A stretch of 19,373 bases of DNA from Helicobacteraceae bacterium. Lineage in GTDB: Bacteria > Campylobacterota > Campylobacteria > Campylobacterales > Sulfurimonadaceae. Below are positions 6,847 to 13,825 of this stretch, piece after piece. The DNA lies in the NCBI GenBank assembly GCA_027061425.1, contig JALSUN010000238.1:1-19373 (forward strand). The letters run 5' to 3'. The notes below the pieces were generated by a model, which saw nothing but the letters and a program-made list of their open reading frames with translations, was not told the origin of the DNA and did no database searches. Within the stretch, counting starts at the first letter, position 1, and every line of letters starts with the position of its first letter. A program made the position numbers and the translations under genes.

Positions 6847-7013
6847 TTTTTCTCCTTTTTTATCTCTTGTACTTTTTGTATCATGATATTAGTTATTTTA
6901 TCCTCTAGACTTTTGGCCAAAGCTTCGAGTTCTTCTTTAGTCTCTCTATGGGCAATGCCTCTTGCAGAACAGGCGGCACCGCTGATATTGTTATAGGTCA
7001 TTCGCCATGCCAT
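6843..7013 (-). CDS. Small 56-aa protein, unrecognised
   Basis: This short frame reads MAWRMTYNNISGAACSARGI and continues as a charged helix (residues about 22-56, HRETKEELEALAKSLEDK then a Lys/Glu tail). It has a good ribosome site (AAGGA, 5 nt before the ATG) and a TATTAT -10 at 7039-7034. Its TGA overlaps the next ATG by 4 nt, the same coupling style as its neighbours. These signals make it a believable first gene of the operon. It has one cysteine (C15), no signal peptide and no membrane segment. I do not recognise the family. It was probably skipped by length cut-offs; a leader peptide that couples translation is an alternative reading. Confidence 0.7.
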   Translation of the reverse strand: MAWRMTYNNISGAACSARGIAHRETKEELEALAKSLEDKITNIMIQKVQEIKKEKK

Positions 7014-7019
7014 GCAGAT

Positions 7020-7031
7020 CCTTTTAAAAGG
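7020..7031. promoter_or_regulatory. 12-bp palindrome in a divergent promoter
   Basis: CCTTTTAAAAGG is a perfect palindrome. It contains the AAGG of the minus-strand ribosome site and abuts the overlapping -10 boxes at 7033-7039. It could be an operator for both divergent genes, or chance in an AT-rich spacer. Confidence 0.35.
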
Positions 7032-7032
7032 G

Positions 7033-7038
7033 TATAAT
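7033..7038 (+). promoter_or_regulatory. -10 box for the EamA transporter gene
   Basis: An exact TATAAT lies 28 nt before the ATG at 7067. Predicted initiation near 7045 leaves a leader of about 22 nt that contains the AGAGAG ribosome site (7056-7061). No clear -35 is seen. Confidence 0.55.
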
Positions 7039-7039
7039 A
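7034..7039 (-). promoter_or_regulatory. -10 box for the small-gene operon
   Basis: Read leftwards, TATTAT overlaps the plus-strand TATAAT by five bases. Predicted initiation near 7027 leaves a 14-nt leader just large enough for the AAGGA ribosome site of the 56-aa gene. It may drive the whole run down to the M23 peptidase. Confidence 0.45.
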
Positions 7040-7066
7040 GTCTGATTTAACAAACAGAGAGCCTTG

Positions 7067-7930
7067 ATGCACTATATTTTACTCCTCCTTATTGCTCTGA
7101 TCTGGGGTTCACAATATATTTTCAACACCTTAGCCCTAGAGGAGCTCACCCCCTTTGGTCTGATGGTTGGACGGCTCTTTTTTGGCTTTATCACACTCTC
7201 TACACTGATTTTTATCATTCCAAAAGAGCGTCATGGCCACTTCATACTCACACCAAAACTTTTAGGACTATTCTTGCTTATCGGAGCAGTTGAAGCGGCC
7301 ATCCCCTTTTTTCTCATTGGTTACGGGCAACAGCGTGTTCCCTCGTCTATTACGGCAATTATTATGGGCTTTATCCCGCTGATGACCCTCTTTTTAGAGT
7401 ACCTTTTCAAACAGCGTAATAACATTACACTAAGAGAGATTGCAGGACTATTTTTAGCACTACTTGGACTCTATGTTTTAATGATGCCTGACACCACTGC
7501 CCTCACTCTTGACTTTTTAGGGGTGGGCGCTATTTTACTGGCAGCTCTCTGTTTTGGACTGGCACTCATCTTAATGGCTAAAATCCCTCAAGAGATCACC
7601 GCCTTACGTGCCACCCGTTTCATCTTGGGACTTTACGCCCTGCCTCTGACACTACTCTGGCTCTATTTCAACATCTCCGCACTGCCAACACAGACCACTA
7701 CTTGGAGCAGTATCATCATCTTGGGTCTCTTCTCTTCTGGCCTAGTTTACCTACTCTACCTAACCCTTATCCGCCAAACAAGTCCCAGTTTTACAGCCTT
7801 GAGTAACTACCTTGTTCCTCTTGTGGGCACCTTTTTAGGTGTCACCCTTTTTCATGAGCCCTTAACCTCTACTATACTCATGGCACTCCTCCTCATCACT
7901 GTCGCCCTCATGTTGATTAAAAAGCCTTAA
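7067..7930 (+). CDS. EamA/DMT-family transporter
   Basis: This inner-membrane protein of about 287 aa has ten hydrophobic segments in two homologous halves. The N-terminal LLLIALIWGSQYIFNTLAL and the central LLALLGLYVLMMPD are typical of the drug/metabolite transporter superfamily (EamA). Members export metabolites, amino acids or drugs; the substrate cannot be read from sequence. A TTG at 7064 is immediately followed by ATG at 7067; I use the ATG, 5 nt after an AGAGAG ribosome site. It has its own TATAAT, diverges from the small-gene operon, and its last 14 nt overlap the end of the opposing START-domain gene. Confidence 0.92.
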   Translation: MHYILLLLIALIWGSQYIFNTLALEELTPFGLMVGRLFFGFITLSTLIFIIPKERHGHFILTPKLLGLFLLIGAVEAAIPFFLIGYGQQRVPSSITAIIMGFIPLMTLFLEYLFKQRNNITLREIAGLFLALLGLYVLMMPDTTALTLDFLGVGAILLAALCFGLALILMAKIPQEITALRATRFILGLYALPLTLLWLYFNISALPTQTTTWSSIIILGLFSSGLVYLLYLTLIRQTSPSFTALSNYLVPLVGTFLGVTLFHEPLTSTILMALLLITVALMLIKKP

Positions 7931-8594
7931 CAGTCTCTCTCCACCTCTGAACTAACGCCTCTTTACTGATCTGATACTTCTCTTCTTTAACTACAGTTTT
8001 GAGCTTGAGTAGCGAATAAAAAGGAGAATCTATCAGCATGGCGTTGACCAACCATGTCGGCAGACTTCCTCCCGGGTTGGTATGTTGTGTCCAGACCACC
8101 TTAGTTTTGTCGGCAGCTATAGGTGTCAGGACAAAACTGCCTCTTGAACGTACCACAGGTACAAAGTCTCGTTGATTTATCGCATTACATTGTACGTTGT
8201 TGCCATTATCACAAAAGTCCATCACCTCGTGAGAGTCTATCCTTGCACCCTCTTTATCAAAATGCAAAACAGAGTGCAGTAGCACCCCTCTGTCACTCAC
8301 AGGAAAACCCAGCTCATACTGCTGGAAAATGTAGTTCTCCTCAAACCTTACCAGTTTGACGTTAGTCGCATAACTGCATTCGTACATCCACGTTTTACAA
8401 GCAGGTGTATCATACAAAACAGCCACAACACTCATCAGTGGGGCATCAACAACTGCCTCCCCTTTAAAAGCTTTAAAACTTGAGCCTTCTCGCTCTTGTG
8501 TGTATACTTTTATCCCCACTTCATCTTTTTGAAGTGACCATTCTCCCGCCATTATTGATGTGTAAAAAACAAGTAATATAATATAATTTTTCAT
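7917..8594 (-). CDS. Secreted START-domain (lipid-binding fold) protein
   Basis: The 225-aa product begins with a short signal peptide (MKNYIILLVFYTSIMAGEWS) followed by one START/Bet v1-like domain: WSLQKDEVGIKVYTQEREGS, FKGEAVVDAPLMSVVAVLYD, W-x-Y-E-C, the LLHSVLHF strand, TKVVWTQHTNPGG and a long C-terminal helix (LPTWLVNAMLIDSPFYSLLKL). START folds enclose a hydrophobic ligand, usually lipid. Exported bacterial versions are known in proteobacteria, but ligands are unknown. It is divergent from an outer-membrane protein gene 62 nt away. No Shine-Dalgarno precedes the ATG; TATAAT lies only 6 nt before it, so the mRNA may be leaderless. Confidence 0.87.
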   Translation of the reverse strand: MKNYIILLVFYTSIMAGEWSLQKDEVGIKVYTQEREGSSFKAFKGEAVVDAPLMSVVAVLYDTPACKTWMYECSYATNVKLVRFEENYIFQQYELGFPVSDRGVLLHSVLHFDKEGARIDSHEVMDFCDNGNNVQCNAINQRDFVPVVRSRGSFVLTPIAADKTKVVWTQHTNPGGSLPTWLVNAMLIDSPFYSLLKLKTVVKEEKYQISKEALVQRWRETVKAF

Positions 8595-8600
8595 AAGATA

Positions 8601-8606
8601 ATTATA
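8601..8606 (-). promoter_or_regulatory. -10 box immediately before the START-domain gene
   Basis: Read leftwards, 8606-8601 is exactly TATAAT and is followed by TATCTT and then the ATG. Normal spacing places the transcription start at or within a base or two of the initiation codon. Confidence 0.5.
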
Positions 8607-8642
8607 GACAACAGCGACTTAACATAGCTTTCACAGTGAACT

Positions 8643-8651
8643 TGCTATGAT
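8643..8651 (+). promoter_or_regulatory. Extended -10 immediately before the outer-membrane protein gene
   Basis: TGCTATGAT is a TGn extended -10. Its end is 5 nt before the ATG at 8657, so initiation should fall at the start codon. No Shine-Dalgarno fits in between, which again points to a leaderless message. Confidence 0.5.
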
Positions 8652-8656
8652 AATTT

Positions 8657-9466
8657 ATGAATAAATTTTTGCCCCTAGCAAGCATATTTTTGGCTTCACA
8701 ACTTTCAGCATTAGACTTTGATTTGGACATGGGTTCTGGTCTTTACTATACAGGGGCAAAGGGACAAATCTCTTATGTAGAAGAGAGTTTTAAAGGCTCA
8801 TATGCTAACACAGACCTACAGACAAAAGGTCAGTTTTACGTCTGGGCAGACTTGGACACCAAAAATCCCTATCTTCCCAAACTGCGCTTAGAGTACACTA
8901 AGATCTCTACAGATGGAGATTCTAAAGCACACCTCGAAAGTGCCAATGCAAAGATACAAAAGCTTATAGATGACCTTATCAATGGCAGTGGTATACCGCT
9001 TAATGATCAAGTCTGGAACAGTCACCTGCAACACAACATCTATGATACCACACTCTTTTATGAGTTTTTTGACAAAAGCCCCTGGCCAAGTGTAGGTGCT
9101 GGTCTCGGATACCGCTACTTTACCTATATCTATATCATGGACATTGATCTTGTACCAGGACTTCAGTTTGGTGACCGTGATGATTCGGGCGCACCAATGA
9201 TCTACTTTACCTCTCGTTATGAAGCACCGGCTCTGAACATGGGCTTTCAAGGCGATGGAAAAGTGTATGTTTTTGGAGACTCTCAGATGTATGACTGGCA
9301 GGTCAAGATGGATCTGATGTTTGAAATAGATGAAAGTACCAAAATAGGAATGGAAATAGGTTATAGAGAGCAGTACTATAATATTTTAGGAGAAGATATA
9401 GAGAAAGTTACCGGTAATATGAGTTACAGAGGGCTCTTTGTTGGTGGTCTCATCAACTTCAAATAA
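8657..9466 (+). CDS. Outer-membrane protein, TIGR04219-like
   Basis: This 269-aa protein has a clear signal peptide (MNKFLPLASIFLASQLSA) and a beta-barrel-like mature part: LDFDLDMGSGLYYTGAKGQI, LPKLRLEYTKIS, TTLFYEFFDKSPWPSVGAGL, and a C-terminal stretch with amphipathic strands (VKMDLMFEIDESTKIGMEI, YRGLFVGGLINFK). The opening and the LGYRYF region resemble the TIGR04219 family of putative outer-membrane proteins, found in gamma- and epsilonproteobacteria, whose role is unknown. The penultimate Phe is acceptable for BAM insertion. The signal peptide confirms the ATG although no ribosome site is present. Its last 8 nt overlap the opposing EAL-protein gene. Confidence 0.82.
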   Translation: MNKFLPLASIFLASQLSALDFDLDMGSGLYYTGAKGQISYVEESFKGSYANTDLQTKGQFYVWADLDTKNPYLPKLRLEYTKISTDGDSKAHLESANAKIQKLIDDLINGSGIPLNDQVWNSHLQHNIYDTTLFYEFFDKSPWPSVGAGLGYRYFTYIYIMDIDLVPGLQFGDRDDSGAPMIYFTSRYEAPALNMGFQGDGKVYVFGDSQMYDWQVKMDLMFEIDESTKIGMEIGYREQYYNILGEDIEKVTGNMSYRGLFVGGLINFK

Positions 9467-11432
9467 GTTCGTTGTCGCTGCCTATTGCTTCTTCTATAAA
9501 GTGCCCTTGGGCATAGTCTGCACCTAAAAGTACCACAGTCTGATAGATCTCTTTACTCTCTATATACTCCGCCACAACCTTCATCCCAAGATCATGCATA
9601 ATGTTAATGATAGACTTGACGATCCGTTTATGGTCGCTGTTAGTGTTAATGTTTGAGACCAGAGAGCCGTCTATTTTAACGATGTCCACACCCAGTTTCA
9701 TCAAATAAGCATAACTAGAGTACCCACTGCCAAAATCATCAATAGCGATCTTGGCACCCTCACTTTTGAGAAGTTTGAAAAAGTGATAGATCTCCTCATT
9801 GGAGACCAACTCTTCTGACTCTACCAACTCAAATACAATACGTTCAGCACAATTGGACTCACGGAGACGTTTTAACACAAAGGCACGCGTCTCTGCATCT
9901 AATATATCCGCCATCTCAATGTTAAACGAGAACTCAAACAGCGGATTTCTTTTGGCCATCTCAAGGGTCTGTAAAAAGACCTCTTGAGAGAGCTTGGAGT
10001 AAAGCCTTGCCCCTTTAGCGATAGATATAAAGGCATTTGGATAGTGTAGCGTTCCCTGTTTGTCCATCACTCGTACCAATGCCTCATACTTCTCTACTGT
10101 GTTGTTCATGGTATTTGCTATAGGTTGAAAATGGACTTTGACCAAGCTGTTTTTCAAGGCATAATCTAACATCTCTATGGTCGTAAAGTTCTCTTCTAAA
10201 TGCAGAAAATTGTCTACATCTTCTGAGTAGAACATATAGGCTTGTTTGGTTCCTTTTGCATTACGAAGGGCCAAAGAGGCCATTGAGACAAGAGAACGGG
10301 GGTTCCCTTTTTGAGAGCCATGGGCTGCACCAATGCGAACACGGATGGTAATCTCATGTCCACTACAGTCTAAAAGAGTAGGATTAAGCTGATGGGCCAT
10401 CAGTACGGTGTCCTCTTTAAAAAAGGCTTCAGGTACCTTTTCATCAGCCAAAATAGCAAACTCATCACCACTATGACGGTAGAGACTCAGTTTCTCACTT
10501 GAGAGCATCTCTTTCAGATGTTTTGCCATCTCAACAATGAGCACGTCACCCACCTGCTCTCCATAGATGGTGTTAATAGTCGTAAAATCATCAATGTTAA
10601 CCAACATCAGTTTGTGGCTAAAGTGCTCTTCAATCGCTTTATGCAGAGCATTTCTGTTAGGCAGTCCTGTTAACGTGTCAGTGTAGAGTTGTCGTTCTAA
10701 CGCTAATGCTTGTGCCTTACGCTCTGTGATGTCAAACATAATAGAGATAAACTCATAGATCTCCCCTTTTTCATCGAGAATGGGGACGACGGTGGACTCG
10801 ACAACAAATGGCTCACCTTCACTGTTAACGTTTTGAAACTCACCCTTAAAGAGGTTCTTACTTAAAATGGTCTCCCAAAAATCATGAAGATACTTGTCAC
10901 TCGTCTCAGTAGAACGCACCAAGGCATGGGTCTTACCTATAAGCTCTTCAGCACTATAACCACTGAGTTTTTCATAGGCACTGTTGACATAGGTAATCTT
11001 ACCTTGCGTGTCCGTTTTTACTAAAGGTGAGCTGGCGTCAACCACCCTTTTATACTCATTAAGAAAACTACTGTTACGCTCAAGAGCCTGTAACATGTTG
11101 TTGCCATCTTCTAAAAAGAGATCGAATTCACTGGCATTGAGATTGCTGATGCGTGTATGGTATTGAGCCTTTGCGATCTTGCCAAGACTCTCTTTGAGCT
11201 CTATAATGCTCTCAACGATAGCGTAGATATTAGCGATATAAAAATAGACCCAAAAGAAGAGTCCCAAAAGCAGTACATCAAGGTAATATGTGGGGGTAAA
11301 ACCAAAAAAGTAGGTATGCAGACTAAAACTGATGATGAGCACCAAGGCACCGATAAGCATTAAACTGTGCTTTACCCCTGAAGGGAAATACTGTAACAGT
11401 TTAATCGCTGGATCAAAGAGCCTTGTCAGCAT
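9459..11432 (-). CDS. Membrane-anchored PAS-GGDEF-EAL protein (c-di-GMP turnover)
   Basis: This 657-aa protein has two N-terminal membrane segments (about 22-42 and 50-70), a coiled linker, a PAS domain (about 128-236, ending FDITERK), a GGDEF domain (about 250-410) and an EAL domain (about 418-650). The cyclase motif is SGDEF (321-325) rather than GGDEF, and I see no RxxD inhibitory site. The phosphodiesterase side looks intact: EALVR at 450-454, N504, E535 in ELVESE, DDFGSG at 565-570, K586, E622 and Q642. The likely net activity is c-di-GMP hydrolysis, perhaps with GGDEF acting as a GTP sensor (inference). It starts 2 nt after exbD, so it belongs to the same transcript. Confidence 0.94.
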   Translation of the reverse strand: MLTRLFDPAIKLLQYFPSGVKHSLMLIGALVLIISFSLHTYFFGFTPTYYLDVLLLGLFFWVYFYIANIYAIVESIIELKESLGKIAKAQYHTRISNLNASEFDLFLEDGNNMLQALERNSSFLNEYKRVVDASSPLVKTDTQGKITYVNSAYEKLSGYSAEELIGKTHALVRSTETSDKYLHDFWETILSKNLFKGEFQNVNSEGEPFVVESTVVPILDEKGEIYEFISIMFDITERKAQALALERQLYTDTLTGLPNRNALHKAIEEHFSHKLMLVNIDDFTTINTIYGEQVGDVLIVEMAKHLKEMLSSEKLSLYRHSGDEFAILADEKVPEAFFKEDTVLMAHQLNPTLLDCSGHEITIRVRIGAAHGSQKGNPRSLVSMASLALRNAKGTKQAYMFYSEDVDNFLHLEENFTTIEMLDYALKNSLVKVHFQPIANTMNNTVEKYEALVRVMDKQGTLHYPNAFISIAKGARLYSKLSQEVFLQTLEMAKRNPLFEFSFNIEMADILDAETRAFVLKRLRESNCAERIVFELVESEELVSNEEIYHFFKLLKSEGAKIAIDDFGSGYSSYAYLMKLGVDIVKIDGSLVSNINTNSDHKRIVKSIINIMHDLGMKVVAEYIESKEIYQTVVLLGADYAQGHFIEEAIGSDNELI

Positions 11433-11434
11433 CG

Positions 11435-11815
11435 CTACTCTTTGGTCACAATGTAAAGCTGTTTATGCTCAAGTTTTTTCAAGATGTCCATAACACTCAC
11501 AAAGTGTTGGAAACTGGCTTCTTTGTCTGAACGCAACACTACCGTCTGATCTTTGTCTATCTTAGAGAGTCGCGATTCAAGATCAGCAATAGAGATCTCT
11601 TTTTTGTCAAGATGATATTTACCATCTTTAGTGATATAGATGTCAAACTCTTTTTTGTCCTCTTTTTTATCTGAAGCTTTCGCTTCAGGAAGTTCTATAG
11701 GCAAGATCCCCTGTTTTATAAAGGTCGCTGTGGTAATGACCATCACCAAAAGTACAAGCAAGATGTCGATCAGAGGAATGACATTGACCTGGTCAAACTT
11801 TTTACGCTGTTTCAT
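11435..11815 (-). CDS. exbD: ExbD, Ton-system proton channel subunit
   Basis: The 126-aa protein has one N-terminal membrane helix containing the essential Asp (D17 in NVIPLIDILLVLLV), then a short charged linker (KASDKKEDKK) and a periplasmic domain ending VMDILKKLEHKQLYIVTK. ExbD works with ExbB to turn proton flow into TonB motion. The length is normal. Its start overlaps the exbB stop by 1 nt (TAATG), and its stop is 2 nt from the EAL-protein gene. TonB itself lies about 4.5 kb upstream in the same direction, and no TonB-dependent receptor is present here. Confidence 0.93.
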   Translation of the reverse strand: MKQRKKFDQVNVIPLIDILLVLLVMVITTATFIKQGILPIELPEAKASDKKEDKKEFDIYITKDGKYHLDKKEISIADLESRLSKIDKDQTVVLRSDKEASFQHFVSVMDILKKLEHKQLYIVTKE

Positions 11816-12273
11816 TAACTTTCAACACTTTTAGAAGCGCGTGCTGCTTCCCAGATCGCACTCAAGCGCTCAACCTTACGAATACAGATCGTATAGAAGA
11901 CAATACCCGGTATCGCTACAACGATACCAAAGGCCGTAGCCTTAAGTGCCAGTGCCAAACCGTTCATAACAGCTTTGGTGTCCACTGCTCCAGCTTCACC
12001 CATACCGTAGAAGGTAATCATAATACCGATAATGGTACCAATAAGTCCTACATAAGGAGCGTTAGAACCGATGGCGGAGAGAACAGAGAGGTTATCGGTG
12101 AGGTCTATCTCTAAAAGGTCTTTGTTATCATAACTCTCTAAATCAACACTTTTATAAAACATCATACGTTCTATAAACATCCACAGTGCCACAACACTCA
12201 TCAGTCCCAAAGTACCCATCACACCATAATCTAATACCTGTTCTGCTATTGACAGCCAACCTGTTGCATCCAT
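11815..12273 (-). CDS. exbB: ExbB, short-type Ton-system motor subunit
   Basis: This 152-aa inner-membrane protein has three predicted helices (about 17-39, 72-92, 104-130). The conserved core NAPYVGLIGTIIGIM (71-85) and ALALKATAFGIVVAIPG (107-123) carries the threonines that line the proton path. The short form without the long N-terminal part matches the Helicobacter/Campylobacter ExbB of about 150 aa. It pairs with the adjoining exbD. It starts 2 nt after the histidine kinase gene, so the kinase, exbB and exbD are probably on one mRNA. A TolQ assignment is less likely given the length and the paired ExbD. Confidence 0.92.
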   Translation of the reverse strand: MDATGWLSIAEQVLDYGVMGTLGLMSVVALWMFIERMMFYKSVDLESYDNKDLLEIDLTDNLSVLSAIGSNAPYVGLIGTIIGIMITFYGMGEAGAVDTKAVMNGLALALKATAFGIVVAIPGIVFYTICIRKVERLSAIWEAARASKSVES

Positions 12274-12275
12274 CT

Positions 12276-13100
12276 CTATACCACCCTTGAAAAATCTAAT
12301 TGCATCTGTGTTCCAACCCTTAACGATGAGTCTACATGGAGTTTTATCTTATATTTGTCACAATAATTCTTGACAAGACCCAGACCGATACCAAAACCTA
12401 AAGTATTTTCATCACTCTGGTAATATCTATCAAAAATCTTAAACAGTGTCACCTCATCCATCCCTTGACCTCTGTCGCTGATGCTCAGTTTCTCATCAAG
12501 AGTGGTGATGGTGATGTGTGCACCTTCTGGTGAATACTTCACACTGTTGTCTATAATATTATCTATCACTTTAGCTAGGCCTATTCTATCTATATTTACA
12601 CTAATCGTTTCTAAATCTACTATGAAGTTGGCCTGTGAATAGAGCGGTTTGAGTAAGTTGAGCCGTTCTTGCACCAAGTCGGCCACATCAAAGCGTTCTA
12701 CCTGTTCTAATTGCATCTGTTTTTTGATAAGATAATCCAACTCACTGTAGCGTGCTTCTAACATTTTACAGGCACTTTCTATCCGTGAAAAGCGTTTTAA
12801 CTCCCGTTCTTGTGTGATCTTTTTCTTTAACATAGCCGTATTAGTCATAATGGTGTTAATAGGAAGGTTAAGTTCGTGGAGCACCTCTTTTGAAAAGTGT
12901 TCTAACTGCGTAAAGTGCTCACGAAGGGGTTCTACCGAAAGTTTGGCAATGACCCATCCCACGATGACCACTAAGGCAAGCACAATAACAATCAACGCAC
13001 TCAAAGTGATACGAGGTGCTAAAACATAGACTAACGTCGAGATAATAAGTACACTCACCACAAAAAAGAGAAAGATAGTGAGTTCTACACTACGAAACAA
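12276..13100 (-). CDS. Sensor histidine kinase with minimal sensing region
   Basis: This 274-aa inner-membrane kinase has two N-terminal helices (about 5-27 and 32-52) joined by only a few residues, so it has no real periplasmic sensor and may sense within the membrane. The phospho-acceptor is H75 in KEVLHELNLPINT; this departs from the common HELRTP form. The ATPase domain is complete: N-box DNIIDNSVKYSP (180-191), G1 DRGQGM (209-214), KIFDRYY, and G2 GFGIGLGL (235-242). The gene overlaps the 3' end of the response regulator by 11 nt, marking the pair as partners. It is followed at 2 nt by exbB. Confidence 0.94.
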   Translation of the reverse strand: MFRSVELTIFLFFVVSVLIISTLVYVLAPRITLSALIVIVLALVVIVGWVIAKLSVEPLREHFTQLEHFSKEVLHELNLPINTIMTNTAMLKKKITQERELKRFSRIESACKMLEARYSELDYLIKKQMQLEQVERFDVADLVQERLNLLKPLYSQANFIVDLETISVNIDRIGLAKVIDNIIDNSVKYSPEGAHITITTLDEKLSISDRGQGMDEVTLFKIFDRYYQSDENTLGFGIGLGLVKNYCDKYKIKLHVDSSLRVGTQMQLDFSRVV

Positions 13101-13806
13101 GGCGGTATCCTATACCTCTTACATTTTGTATTTGTACTGTTTTGAGCTCCTGTTTCAAACGTGTTACCAATACTCTGAGTGCTCCATCACTAGGACTTCC
13201 TTCTACACTCCACAGCGCTTCGAACATCATCTCTTTAGAAACAGTTTTTTCACTGTTTTCTATAAGCAGTACCAGTAAAAGGTACTCTTTTTTTGAGAGG
13301 TTAAGCGCCACCTCATTTTCTAAGATGGTAGAGCGTTTTGCATCGATGCAGAGATTTTTCACACAAGTCATACTACTTTTTTTCTCTCGTCTTAAAAGGG
13401 CACTAATGCGTAATAGAAGTTCATCACTGTCAAAAGGTTTTTTCATATAGCCATCTGCACCATTTTCAAAACCTTCCTGTAAAAGAGCCTTCTCTTGATG
13501 GGAAGTCAAATAGATTGCAGGGGTCTCATCATCAGCACCCCGTAACTCTTTTAAAAGGGTCAGACCATTAATAAGGGGTACGTTGATGTCTAAAAGGTAG
13601 AGTGAAAAGTTGTTTTTGAAAGTCGCATCGAGGGCTTCTTGACCATTTTTACACCAAGTAACAAGATAGCCTGCCTCATCTAAAAGGTCTTCTAGTGTCT
13701 CACCTAAAAGCAGGTCATCTTCGAGCAGTAGAATATGTTGCTGATGTTGAATGTTGGATCTTGAATTTTGGATCTTTTTCTCTGTACACATCGACCTCAC
13801 CACCAT
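13090..13806 (-). CDS. OmpR-family response regulator
   Basis: The protein has a receiver domain (about 23-137) and a C-terminal winged-helix DNA-binding domain (about 145-238, ending IQNVRGIGYRLVS). Receiver residues are the acidic pair E29-D30/D31, phospho-acceptor D73 in YLLDINVP, T101/S102 and K123 in MKKPFD. The start is uncertain. The ATG at 13806 has no ribosome site; the in-frame Met at 13791 follows GAGG at 3 nt and is a good alternative. Either leaves an unusually long tail before the first strand (HILLLEDD), encoded in part by a tandem 14-mer. It lies 19 nt after pyrC and overlaps its kinase by 11 nt. Targets are unknown; the Ton genes downstream are candidates by position only. 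Confidence 0.93.
   Translation of the reverse strand: MVVRSMCTEKKIQNSRSNIQHQQHILLLEDDLLLGETLEDLLDEAGYLVTWCKNGQEALDATFKNNFSLYLLDINVPLINGLTLLKELRGADDETPAIYLTSHQEKALLQEGFENGADGYMKKPFDSDELLLRISALLRREKKSSMTCVKNLCIDAKRSTILENEVALNLSKKEYLLLVLLIENSEKTVSKEMMFEALWSVEGSPSDGALRVLVTRLKQELKTVQIQNVRGIGYRLVS
13747..13774. repeat. Tandem 14-mer inside the response regulator N-terminus
   Basis: TTGAATGTTGGATC (13747-13760) is followed directly by TTGAATTTTGGATC (13761-13774), identical at 13 of 14 positions. The unit length is not a multiple of three, so each copy is read in a different frame. It encodes the poorly conserved tail before the receiver domain. Confidence 0.7.
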
Positions 13807-13825
13807 TTAACATTGCGCGAAGCGC

